64,000 bases of DNA from Acinetobacter portensis (GTDB taxonomy: Bacteria; Pseudomonadota; Gammaproteobacteria; Pseudomonadales; Moraxellaceae): NCBI RefSeq assembly GCF_009372215.1, contig NZ_LWRV01000002.1, positions 1 through 64,000 on the forward strand, read 5' to 3'. Under the pieces are notes generated by a model, which ran no database searches, was not told where the DNA came from, and saw only the letters and a list, made by a program, of their open reading frames with translations. Positions 10,409 to 18,086 of this stretch are shown in pieces; positions within the stretch are counted from its first letter, which is position 1, and each line of letters starts with the position of its first letter. Made by a program: the position numbers and the translations under genes.

Positions 10409-10580
10409 TGTCTTAATCATATTCAGTGAAGATTAAGATTATTCTGAATAGTAATTAAAAAACAAGGAGAAGTAATCTGAAATAGATACAATTTTATAGA
10501 GTTGATGTGAGTATTTATTTCTTAATAATAACAATTATTTATGTTTTTTAAATTAAATTAAATTTCAAAAAAAATATTTG

Positions 10581-10595
10581 ATACAAAAATAGTAT
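10581..10595. promoter_or_regulatory. BenM/CatM-type LysR operator (ATAC-N7-GTAT)
   Basis: The 15-bp sequence is an exact match to the ATAC-N7-GTAT consensus bound by the muconate-responsive LysR regulators BenM and CatM of Acinetobacter. It lies 126 bp before the start of the transporter that leads the thiolase and muconolactone isomerase operon. The genes it would control handle muconate-derived lactones, which fits. A four-plus-four match also occurs by chance in A+T-rich DNA, so the position is the main support. Confidence 0.5.
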
Positions 10596-10721
10596 AAGCG
10601 AAATATTTAAATGGTATTAGACAGATAAGATGGTTTCGATAATTCTAACTCCTGAGATTAATTTAAAAAATCAAGTTTTTCTTATCCATAGGATTTGGGT
10701 TTTAAAATTAAGGAATTTAGT

Positions 10722-12035
10722 ATGCAAAAAATAATAGATGAAAAAGCACGGAAAAAAGCCATCACAGCCGCAGGGATTGGCAACTTCGTAGAATGGTTTG
10801 ATTTTGTATTATATGCACAATTTGCAGCAGTCATTGCGATGCATTTTTTCCCATCAGATAACCCAACGACAGGTTTACTAGCAACATTTGCTGTTTTTGC
10901 TTTAGGTTTTTTTGCTCGCCCAATTGGAGGCGTTATTTTTGGTCATTATGGCGATAAACATGGGCGTAAAAAAGCATTATCTGCAGCGGTTTTACTCATG
11001 AGCATCGCTACTTTTGCAATTGGTCTAACACCAACATTTGAGTCTATTGGCTTAATGGCACCTATTTTATTAGTTGTTTGGCGTGTTTGTCAGGGATTAT
11101 CTGCTGGTGGTGAGTATGCAGGTTCAAGTTCATTTGTAATTGAGTTTGCACCTAAGGGTAAAAAAGCACTTTATGGAAGTATTAATCCAATTGCCACAGC
11201 GCTTGGGATTATTGGTGGTGCATTAGTTGGCTTATTCATGACACAAGTAATGGATCCTGAAGTGATTAATTCTTGGGGGTGGCGTATTCCATTTATGATT
11301 GCTGGACCGCTTGGAATTATTGGTTTGTACCTTCGTAATAAAGTAGAAGAAACACCTGAATTTCAGTCAATTCAAGCACGAGTAAAAGAAGAAAAGCATG
11401 CACCATTGGTTGAAGCATTTAAAGCATCGAAAATGAATATGCTGACTTTATTTGGATGGGCTTCATTGAATGGTCTAGGTTTTTATATGCTAACAGGCTA
11501 TATGCTAACTTTTATGACTAATTCAGCACAAATGGCTAGACCACAAGCTTTGTCTGTGTATGTGATTGCACTTATTCTATTTTCATTTTCATGTTTCTTT
11601 GCTGGGAAATTAATTGACCGAATCGGAATCCAAAGAGTAGCAATAACATCTGCAATTGTAATGTCTATTCTAATTGTTCCAGCCTTTAAGCTATTAAGTA
11701 CTGGTGAAGTTGCAACAGCAATTATTGGCTTAAGTATATTCGGCATTGTTATGGGGTTTATTTGTACTGTAACTCCTTTACTAATGGTTGTTTTATTTCC
11801 TGCACATATTCGTTATAGCGCGAGCGCATTGGCTTACAATTTAGCGTATGGTTTATTGGGTGGAACAGCCCCATATATTGCTACCTATTTGATATCAGAA
11901 ACAGGTAATAATTTATCTCCAGCTTACTATGTTGTAATTGTTACAGTTATTGGTTTAATACTCACGATTAATGGTTTCAGGTTTAATAAAAAAACTGAGC
12001 AAGAAAATTCAATTTCTAATCTGGTTAAGTCTTAA
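10722..12035 (+). CDS. MHS-family MFS transporter
   Basis: The 437-residue membrane protein has about 12 hydrophobic segments and the features of the metabolite:H+ symporter family (NFVEWFDFVLY near the N-terminus, then GDKHGRKKAL between TM2 and TM3, and SAGGEYAGSSSFVIE). Relatives carry proline/betaine, shikimate, 2-oxoglutarate or aromatic acids. The ATG at 10722 has AAGGA at good spacing; a TTG at 10695 would add nine residues without a site. The stop overlaps the thiolase ATG by one base (TAATG), so the two are translationally coupled. The context suggests uptake of the lactone or carboxylate that the downstream enzymes degrade, but the substrate is inferred. Confidence 0.88.
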   Translation: MQKIIDEKARKKAITAAGIGNFVEWFDFVLYAQFAAVIAMHFFPSDNPTTGLLATFAVFALGFFARPIGGVIFGHYGDKHGRKKALSAAVLLMSIATFAIGLTPTFESIGLMAPILLVVWRVCQGLSAGGEYAGSSSFVIEFAPKGKKALYGSINPIATALGIIGGALVGLFMTQVMDPEVINSWGWRIPFMIAGPLGIIGLYLRNKVEETPEFQSIQARVKEEKHAPLVEAFKASKMNMLTLFGWASLNGLGFYMLTGYMLTFMTNSAQMARPQALSVYVIALILFSFSCFFAGKLIDRIGIQRVAITSAIVMSILIVPAFKLLSTGEVATAIIGLSIFGIVMGFICTVTPLLMVVLFPAHIRYSASALAYNLAYGLLGGTAPYIATYLISETGNNLSPAYYVVIVTVIGLILTINGFRFNKKTEQENSISNLVKS

Positions 12036-13240
12036 TGAGTATAAATAAAGTTTATATATGCGATGCTATTCGTACACCAATTGGTAGATTTGGTGGTGTG
12101 TTTAAAAACTTGAGCCCATTAGATTTAGCCGTACCTCTTATCCAACATTTGGTTTCTAAAAACTCAGAAATTCCCAAATATTTAGATGAGCTAATTGTTG
12201 GACAAGGCTATGGGACACCTGAAGCTGCGAATATTGGTAAGGCTTTGGCTTTAGATGCAGAGCTACCAGATCATGTTTGTGGTTATACCGTAGATCGTCG
12301 TTGTGCATCTGGACTTCAAGCAATTATTGATGCGACTATGATGATTCAAACAGGTAAAGCAAATTTAATTATTGCTGGTGGTGCAGAATCATTAAGCCAA
12401 GCTCCATTTTATAGTTCAAAAATACGTTGGGGCAGTTTTGGTGATTTGACACTGAAAGACTCATTGAAGTACGGAAGGATTTATGCAAATGGGCAGAAAA
12501 ATCCAATTCTTGGCGGAATGTTAGAAACGGCTGAAAACTTAAGACGTGAATATCAAATTAGTCGTCAAGAGCAGGATGAACTTGCTTATCAAAGTCATAT
12601 GAAAGCATGTAAAGCAATTGAACAAGGTAAATTTAAAAAAGAAATTTTACCTATTTCTGTCAAGGGGAGGCTAATTGAACAAGATGAGCACCCAAGACAA
12701 GATACAACGCTTGAGCAACTTGCTAAATTAAAACCAATTTTAGAAAAGGACGATGCTGAGGCAACAGTTACAGCTGGTAACTCATCTGGGCAAAATGATG
12801 CGGCAGCATTTTGTTTAATTGCTAGTGAAGAGATGGCTAATCAATTAGGTTTACAACCAATTGCTGAAATTATTGATTGGGCTGTTGCTGGTGTACCAAG
12901 TGCAGTAATGGGTATTGGACCCGTACCCGCAATTCAAAAAGTGTTAAAAAATACAGGACTAAGCTTATCAGATATAGACCGAATTGAAATCAATGAGGCA
13001 TTTGCTGTACAGCTAATTGCTTGTACAAAAGCACTTAATTTTAGCGAACGAGAACTGCAAAAATTAAATGTAAATGGATCAGGAATTTCATTAGGTCATC
13101 CGATTGGGGCAACAGGTGCTCGTATAATGACCACGCTAATCAATGAATTAAATTCAACAAGTAGTCATTATGGTCTTATTTCAATGTGTATTGGGGGAGG
13201 ACAAGGAATGGCTGCAATTATTAAGAGCATAAACCACTAA
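12035..13240 (+). CDS. Acetyl-CoA acyltransferase (3-oxoadipyl-CoA thiolase-like)
   Basis: The 401-residue thiolase has the acyl-accepting Cys90 (RRCASGLQAI), the catalytic His355 (SLGHPIGATGAR) and the second Cys385 (MCIGGGQG). The length matches PcaF/CatF, which cleave 3-oxoadipyl-CoA to succinyl-CoA and acetyl-CoA, though general acetyl-CoA acetyltransferases are similar. The tie to muconolactone isomerase, enol-lactonase and 3-oxoacid CoA-transferase genes argues for a 3-oxoadipyl-CoA or methyl-3-oxoadipyl-CoA substrate. In the methylated case the products would be methylsuccinyl-CoA and acetyl-CoA. The gene symbol is left open because the substrate is not proven. Confidence 0.88.
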   Translation: MSINKVYICDAIRTPIGRFGGVFKNLSPLDLAVPLIQHLVSKNSEIPKYLDELIVGQGYGTPEAANIGKALALDAELPDHVCGYTVDRRCASGLQAIIDATMMIQTGKANLIIAGGAESLSQAPFYSSKIRWGSFGDLTLKDSLKYGRIYANGQKNPILGGMLETAENLRREYQISRQEQDELAYQSHMKACKAIEQGKFKKEILPISVKGRLIEQDEHPRQDTTLEQLAKLKPILEKDDAEATVTAGNSSGQNDAAAFCLIASEEMANQLGLQPIAEIIDWAVAGVPSAVMGIGPVPAIQKVLKNTGLSLSDIDRIEINEAFAVQLIACTKALNFSERELQKLNVNGSGISLGHPIGATGARIMTTLINELNSTSSHYGLISMCIGGGQGMAAIIKSINH

Positions 13241-13256
13241 GGAAGAGAGGTATAAA

Positions 13257-13538
13257 ATGTTATATATGGTTCAAATGACGGTTAAAAAACCACATGATAT
13301 TGATCCAAATGTTTGGGCAGACATTATTGTTAAAGAGCGTGAATATGGGCAAACCTATATGAAAAATGGAAAATTTGTACATATTTGGAGAACTGTAGGG
13401 AAGTTCGCCAATGTGAGCATTTTTGATGTTGAATCGAATGATGAATTACATCAAATTTTATCTGGATTTCCATTATTTCCATATATGGACATGGAGGTAA
13501 CAGCACTTGCCGAACATCCATCAGCATTAAAGAAATAA
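13257..13538 (+). CDS. catC: Muconolactone delta-isomerase
   Basis: The 93-residue protein is close to the usual CatC length of about 96 and shows its hallmarks: an N-terminal MLYMVQMTVKKP strand, a central HIWRTVGKFANVSIFDVES and LSGFPLFPYMDMEVTALAEHPS near the C-terminus. The enzyme shifts the double bond of muconolactone to give 3-oxoadipate enol-lactone; it works as a decamer in the cytoplasm. It follows the thiolase by 16 bp with GGAAGAGAGG as ribosome binding site. In Acinetobacter catC is normally in the cat operon beside catB and catA, which are absent here. A methylmuconolactone isomerase (MmlJ-like) role is possible. Confidence 0.9.
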   Translation: MLYMVQMTVKKPHDIDPNVWADIIVKEREYGQTYMKNGKFVHIWRTVGKFANVSIFDVESNDELHQILSGFPLFPYMDMEVTALAEHPSALKK

Positions 13539-13540
13539 CA

Positions 13541-13575
13541 AAAAAGCCTATTCAACATGAATAGGCTTTTTTTTT
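13541..13575. terminator. Bidirectional terminator after the isomerase gene
   Basis: A perfect 14-bp stem (13541-13554 with 13558-13571) and a 3-nt loop are followed by a long T run. It ends the transporter-thiolase-isomerase operon and overlaps the stop of the convergent LysR pseudogene. Confidence 0.9.
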
Positions 13576-14464
13576 AATTTGAAAATGTAATAGGTGAAAG
13601 TGTACTTAATGCATTTTTCAGTAGTATGGAAGGATTACCTTCGCGCCATACAATAGCTAAATCAACATAATGTTCAGATTCTTCTAATGGAATATAGTTA
13701 ATTGTAGATGGCTGTATATATTCAAGAGATTCAAGTGACAATGTAATTCCAAATCCTGCTGCAACTAAAATTAAAATAGAGTAGGTATCATCTGCCTCTT
13801 TGACTATGTTTGGATTGAAGCCCGCTTTTCTACATGCAGATACGAATACTTCACGAATGACAGAACCTTTATATGCATGATTTGTAATAAAATGCTCATT
13901 TTTTAATTCGTTTATTGATATAGATGGTCGATGTGCAAGAGGGTGGTTTTTTGGAAGTGCTACGATTAAGCGGTGACGACTAATCAACTTTTGTGAGATA
14001 CCAAGTGTAGAAATTGGTAGCAAAACAACTCCTGCATCAATATCACCATTTGCAACACTTTCTAAAACCAAATTGGAATTTGCTTTGCGATGAATTTGAA
14101 AATCAATATTTGGATATAGTTTTTCAGTTTGTAAAAATAATTCAGGTAAAACAACACTGGGTAAGGCTCCAGAAAAACCAATATTTAAAGTTCCGAGGCT
14201 TCCTAAATTTGACTTACTTACAGCTGCAACTGCGTTATCTAAAGAAAGTTTAACTTTTCTTGCTTCAATAACTAATGTTTCACCCTCAGGTGTTAGTTTT
14301 AAGCCCTTTGGAATCCGTTCAAAGAGTTGACAGCCTAATTCTTCTTCTAATTGCTGAATTTGTTTAGATAAAGGAGGTTGAGCTATAAATAATCTTTTGG
14401 CAGCTCATCCAATATTCAATTCTTCTGCAACAACTAAAAACGAACGTAAGAGTCTAAATTCCAT
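13574..14464 (-). pseudogene. LysR-family regulator interrupted by an in-frame TGA
   Basis: Reading from the ATG at 14464 gives a complete LysR-type protein of 296 codons except that codon 20 (14405-14407) is TGA. The stop falls in the helix-turn-helix at the place where LysR proteins have Arg (usual pattern xxGRAAxRL; here NIG-stop-AAKRL), so a single CGA to TGA change explains it. The rest is intact: FIAQPPLSKQIQQLEEELG and a full effector domain. N-terminal wording is close to CatM/BenM. The next in-frame ATG (14071) would lose the whole DNA-binding domain. Its position between the isomerase and lactonase genes suggests it controlled this cluster. A sequencing error or recent mutation are both possible. 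Confidence 0.85.
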
Positions 14465-14500
14465 TTCATACACTCTCTAACTATGATGATGATATAAAAA

Positions 14501-14550
14501 AAGTATTTGAATATATATCACAAAAATTCAAAATCATACTTACAGAATAT
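14501..14550. promoter_or_regulatory. LysR-type control region before the enol-lactonase gene
   Basis: The 112-bp gap between the LysR pseudogene and the lactonase holds an imperfect inverted repeat (AAGTATTTGAA at 14501-14511; TTCAAAATCATACTT at 14527-14541). It also holds ATAC-N7-ATAT at 14536-14550, one base from the BenM/CatM consensus. Both suit autoregulation and activation by a LysR protein. This rests on pattern reading only. Confidence 0.35.
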
Positions 14551-14576
14551 ACCAAAGATCTTTAAGTGAGGAATAC

Positions 14577-15326
14577 ATGATTTTTTATAAAACATTTGGA
14601 AAACAAGGAAGTAAGGCATTGGTTCTAGGTAGTTCTTTAGGTACGTCTTCAAATATGTGGAATAATATTATTGAGGATTTATCTGAAAAATTTTATGTAA
14701 TAGCTTTTGATACACGTGGACATGGGAAGTCACAAGAACAAGGTCTTGAATTAAACTCAGTTGAGCAATTTGCACAAGATGTTATTGAAATTGTTGATTC
14801 ATTAAAAATTGATAAATTCTCATATGCAGGTCTATCACTTGGTGGTGCTATAGGGCAAATGCTTGCAATTAAATATCCAGAGAGAGTTGAAAAACTTATC
14901 TTATGTTGTACTGCAGCAAAATTTGGTGAACCTGCTTTCTGGCAAGATCGTGCCAATTTAGTATTAGAAAAAGGTATAGATGCTATATTAGATGCTACAA
15001 AAAATCGCTGGTATAACCCAGGTTTTTCGGATGCAAATGAGTTTGCACAAAGTTTATTAGATGAGCTTCTTACATTTAATCCTAAAGGATATGCAAATAC
15101 ATGTAAGGCGGTTGCAGATTTTGATGTACGTAGTCGATTAAAAGAAATCAAATGTCCAACATTAGCTATTGCTGGTACAGAAGATTTGTCCACTCCAGTT
15201 GCAGTAATGCAAGAGCTTGTAAATGGAATTCCAAATGCTGAATTGATTGCAGTAAAAGGTGCTGCACATATTGGAAATGTAGAAAAACCGGAAGAGTTTA
15301 AAACAGCAATTCTCAATTTTGCATAA
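14577..15326 (+). CDS. pcaD: 3-Oxoadipate enol-lactonase (alpha/beta hydrolase)
   Basis: The 249-residue enzyme hydrolyses 3-oxoadipate enol-lactone to 3-oxoadipate in the cytoplasm. It has the nucleophile elbow GLSLGG (S87), the acid in AGTEDLSTP (about D203) and the base in GAAHIGNVEKPEEF (about H231). The last two motifs are characteristic of PcaD/CatD rather than hydrolases in general, and the length is typical. The ribosome binding site is GTGAGGA. The gene starts a rightward group with the CoA-transferase subunits and is divergent from the LysR pseudogene. In the related methylaromatic (mml) pathway this step is done by an unrelated metallo-beta-lactamase-fold enzyme. Confidence 0.88.
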   Translation: MIFYKTFGKQGSKALVLGSSLGTSSNMWNNIIEDLSEKFYVIAFDTRGHGKSQEQGLELNSVEQFAQDVIEIVDSLKIDKFSYAGLSLGGAIGQMLAIKYPERVEKLILCCTAAKFGEPAFWQDRANLVLEKGIDAILDATKNRWYNPGFSDANEFAQSLLDELLTFNPKGYANTCKAVADFDVRSRLKEIKCPTLAIAGTEDLSTPVAVMQELVNGIPNAELIAVKGAAHIGNVEKPEEFKTAILNFA

Positions 15327-15335
15327 ATAAAAATA

Positions 15336-15361
15336 GGGGAAATTAGCTTTTATATTTCCCC
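15336..15361 (+). promoter_or_regulatory. Intercistronic hairpin, lactonase/CoA-transferase
   Basis: An 8-bp perfect stem (GGGGAAAT, 10-nt loop, ATTTCCCC) lies in the 54-bp gap. No T run follows, so it is more likely an mRNA-processing or partial attenuation element than a terminator. Confidence 0.4.
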
Positions 15362-15380
15362 ACACTCTATGGAAAGATAA

Positions 15381-16067
15381 ATGATTTCTAAAATTGTAGA
15401 TGATATTAATAAGGCAATATCGGTAATTCAAGATGGCGCAACCATTGCAATTGGTGGATTTGGTGGAGCAGGGCAGCCTGAAGATTTAATAGATGCTTTA
15501 ATTCAGCATGGTGCTAAAGATTTAACACTTGTGAGTAATAATGCGGGAAATCATGAAGAAGGAATTGCAGCCTTATTAAAAGCAAGACAAGTAAAAAAAA
15601 TAATATGTTCATTTCCTCGTATGAGTCATTCTTATGTATTTGATGAATTATATAAGGCAGGAGAGTTAGAGTTAGAGCTTGTACCACAAGGAAACTTAGC
15701 TGAACGACTGCGTGCTGCAGGGGTTGGATTAGGTGCGATTTATACTCCAACAGGTTATGGAACATTGTTAGCAGAAGGTAAAGAAACGAAAGAAGTTAAT
15801 GGGCGGAATTATGTATTGGAATATCCTATCCATGTAGATGTTGCTTTGATTAAAGCTGAGAAAGGTGATCGTTGGGGAAATATTACCTACAGAAAAGCTG
15901 CACGTAATTTTGGACCAGTTATGGCAATGGCTGCAAAACATACAATTGTGTCGGTGGAAAAAGTTGTTGAGCTTGGGGGGTTAGACCCTGAGTTAGTAAT
16001 TACACCTGGTATATTTGTGAAATCTATTGTCTGTCGTAACTCTAATTTAGGAGAGTGTACCGTATGA
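15381..16067 (+). CDS. pcaI: 3-Oxoadipate CoA-transferase, subunit A
   Basis: The 228-residue alpha subunit moves CoA from succinyl-CoA to 3-oxoadipate. It carries the glycine-rich family I CoA-transferase motif near the N-terminus (GGFGGAGQPEDLI, about residues 25-37) and ends in ITPGIFVKSIV. It overlaps the beta subunit by four bases (ATGA), as expected for a 1:1 complex. Similar pairs (ScoA, AtoD) act on other 3-oxoacids, so the substrate is taken from the adjacent lactonase and isomerase genes. A 4-methyl-3-oxoadipate substrate is an alternative. Confidence 0.88.
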   Translation: MISKIVDDINKAISVIQDGATIAIGGFGGAGQPEDLIDALIQHGAKDLTLVSNNAGNHEEGIAALLKARQVKKIICSFPRMSHSYVFDELYKAGELELELVPQGNLAERLRAAGVGLGAIYTPTGYGTLLAEGKETKEVNGRNYVLEYPIHVDVALIKAEKGDRWGNITYRKAARNFGPVMAMAAKHTIVSVEKVVELGGLDPELVITPGIFVKSIVCRNSNLGECTV

Positions 16068-16705
16068 GCTTTCAAGTGCGAGATCAAATTGCGGCACGTG
16101 TAGCTAAAGATATTCCAGAAGGTGCATACGTAAATTTAGGAATAGGTTTACCGACAATCGTTGCGAATCATTTTGATCCAGAAAAAGAAGTATTTTTACA
16201 TACTGAGAATGGAATTCTTGGACGTTGGATTGCTGCAGAGGAAGGAAATGAAGATTGGGATTTAATTAATGCAGGGAAGGAACCTATTCAATTATTACCA
16301 GGTGCTTCTTTTTTTCACCATGCTGATTCTTTTGGAATGATGAGAGGTGGTCATTTAGATATTTGTGTTCTTGGTGCTTATCAAGTATCTGAAACTGGTG
16401 ATTTAGCAAATTGGCATACTGGTTCATCTAATGCGGTTCCAGCTGTTGGTGGTGCAATGGACTTGGCTGTTGGCGCAAAAAAAGTTTTTGTTGTTATGGA
16501 GTTACTTAACAAGTCTGGACAGTCAAAGCTTCTTAAAAAATGTACTTATCCTCTTACGGGATTAGGCTGTGTAAGTCGGATTTATACAGATTATGCAACA
16601 TTTGAGATAACAAAAGAGGGCGTTGTGGTGTTAGAAATTATAAAAGATATAACGTTTAATGAATTGCAAAAATTAATGGATGTAGTGTTAATTCAAAATA
16701 TATAA
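16064..16705 (+). CDS. pcaJ: 3-Oxoadipate CoA-transferase, subunit B
   Basis: The 213-residue beta subunit holds the catalytic glutamate in the ENG motif (LHTENGILG, E48) that forms the glutamyl-CoA thioester. The ATG at 16064 overlaps the subunit A stop and has AGGAGAG at good spacing; a GTG at 16055 lies too close to that site. It also shows GLGIGLPT and the GGHLDICVLGAYQV segment of the family. It closes the rightward group and is followed by a terminator. Thiolysis of its product would be done by the thiolase at 12035. Confidence 0.88.
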   Translation: MSFQVRDQIAARVAKDIPEGAYVNLGIGLPTIVANHFDPEKEVFLHTENGILGRWIAAEEGNEDWDLINAGKEPIQLLPGASFFHHADSFGMMRGGHLDICVLGAYQVSETGDLANWHTGSSNAVPAVGGAMDLAVGAKKVFVVMELLNKSGQSKLLKKCTYPLTGLGCVSRIYTDYATFEITKEGVVVLEIIKDITFNELQKLMDVVLIQNI

Positions 16706-16724
16706 CGTTACATTTACCGTTTTA

Positions 16725-16752
16725 AGGGTGCTATTGTTTAGCGCCTTTTTTA
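16725..16752 (+). terminator. Terminator after the CoA-transferase genes
   Basis: GGTGCT and AGCGCC pair (one G-T) around a 7-nt loop and are followed by six Ts, about 20 bp after the stop codon. Confidence 0.7.
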
Positions 16753-16894
16753 TAGCGGAAAAATATAGATTTTATATTATGAAATTCAATCTAAAGTTGA
16801 GCAAAAAAAGATTTGTGGAGGAGCTAAAAATATATAACAATCAGCATTAGAAGAGGCCCTCTAATGCTGTAAAAGGACATAGTAAAGGGAATGT

Positions 16895-18085
16895 TTAGAT
16901 GACTGAGCGATTGGCTAGGTCTTGTATAGCATCCGCGTTATAGCCTAATTCTTTTAAAATTTCTGATGAGTTTTGTCCTAAATCAGGAACTGGCTTAATG
17001 ATGAAATCCTCTTCTTTCTTTAAACCAACAGGTTTTAGTGTTGGAACTTTTCCAATAGGTGTATCGATTTCTGTCCAGCGGTTACGTGCTTTTAGTTGTG
17101 GATGATTCCAAACATCTTGCATTTCATTCACACTTGCATTGGCAATTTTTGCTTGTTCAAGACGTTCAATGATTTCGGTTTGTGTAAGTGAATTGAAAAT
17201 ATTTTCAATAATTTGACGTAAAGGCTCTCTGTTTTTAGAGCGTTGAGTATTGTTTACATACTCATCTTGTTTTGCCAGTTCAGGTTGTTGTAAAACAATT
17301 TCGCAGAAAGCTTGCCATTCACGTTCATTCTGAATACCTAGCATCACTTTCTTTTGATCACCTGTTGGAAATGGACCATAAGGATAAATTGTTGCATGAG
17401 ATGAACCTGTACGTGGTGGCGCAGATTCACCACGAAGCGTGTAATACAGAGGATATCCCATCCATTCCGTCATACTTTCAAGCATGGAAATATCAATACG
17501 TTTGCCTTTTCCTGTTTTTTGACGCTCTAATAATGCAGCAAGAATATTAGTATAGGCATACATACCTGCTGCAATATCTGCAATTGAGCAACCTGCTTTT
17601 ACATAAGAATCTTCTGTACCTGTAATAGACAAAAAGCCAGATTCACTCTGAATAAGTAAGTCATACGCTTTTTTATTACGATATGGACCAGGATTCTCTA
17701 AGTCATCGCCATAACCTGAAATATCACAAACAATAATTTTAGGATTAATCTTATTTAATTCCTCATAAGAAAGCCCAATGCGTGAAGCTGCTCCTGGTGC
17801 AAGGTTTTGTACTAAAACATCTGCTTTTTCAATAAGCTGTTTTAAAATGTCTTGTGCAGGCTCAGCTTTTACATCTAAGGTTAAGCTTTCTTTCGAGCGA
17901 TTTGTCCAAACAAAATGCGATGACATACCATCAACACGTTCATCATATTTACGGGCAAAATCACCAACTTTAGGTCGTTCTATTTTAATGACACGCGCAC
18001 CTAAATCTGCCAACTGACGAGTACAAAAAGGTGCTGCAATTGCATGCTCTAAAGTAACTACAGTAATGCCTTCTAGTGGAAGCAT
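16895..18085 (-). CDS. CaiB/BaiF (family III) CoA-transferase
   Basis: The 396-residue enzyme transfers CoA between carboxylic acids through an aspartyl-CoA anhydride. The likely catalytic Asp142 is in KKAYDLLIQSESG, aligned with the conserved (Y/F)D of the family, and the N-terminal LEHAIAAPFCTRQLADLGARVIKIE is typical. It is the last gene of a four-gene minus-strand operon with a hydratase, a lyase and an acyl-CoA dehydrogenase; the gap to the hydratase is 1 bp. The same set is known in the Pseudomonas aeruginosa itaconate cluster, where this protein is the itaconate CoA-transferase. Methylsuccinate or mesaconate activation, or intramolecular CoA transfer on mesaconyl-CoA, are alternatives. 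Confidence 0.82.
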   Translation of the reverse strand: MLPLEGITVVTLEHAIAAPFCTRQLADLGARVIKIERPKVGDFARKYDERVDGMSSHFVWTNRSKESLTLDVKAEPAQDILKQLIEKADVLVQNLAPGAASRIGLSYEELNKINPKIIVCDISGYGDDLENPGPYRNKKAYDLLIQSESGFLSITGTEDSYVKAGCSIADIAAGMYAYTNILAALLERQKTGKGKRIDISMLESMTEWMGYPLYYTLRGESAPPRTGSSHATIYPYGPFPTGDQKKVMLGIQNEREWQAFCEIVLQQPELAKQDEYVNNTQRSKNREPLRQIIENIFNSLTQTEIIERLEQAKIANASVNEMQDVWNHPQLKARNRWTEIDTPIGKVPTLKPVGLKKEEDFIIKPVPDLGQNSSEILKELGYNADAIQDLANRSVI

Positions 18086-18086
18086 A

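Larger units (their letters stand above)
10261..10721. other. Divergent regulatory region, dioxygenase/transporter
   Basis: These 461 bp hold no gene I can support. They are very A+T rich and contain two notable sites, described separately: a 7+1+7 inverted repeat at 10394-10408 and an ATAC-N7-GTAT site at 10581-10595. The promoters of the PhyH gene and the transporter operon should both be here. Confidence 0.6.

Noticed and set aside
10695..10721. Longer TTG start for the first transporter
   Set aside because: No ribosome binding site; the ATG at 10722 has AAGGA at proper spacing and a family-like N-terminus.
13574..14071. Short regulator gene starting at 14071
   Set aside because: This would be only the effector domain. 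The reading frame upstream to 14464 shows a complete LysR N-terminus broken by one TGA, so it is treated as a pseudogene.
14693..15316. 207-residue minus-strand frame opposite the enol-lactonase
   Set aside because: It is a shadow of the lactonase gene on the other strand; its sequence is low in expected protein features, while the plus strand has full catalytic motifs.
16055..16063. GTG start for CoA-transferase subunit B
   Set aside because: It lies too close to the AGGAGAG site; the ATG at 16064 overlaps the subunit A stop as in related operons.
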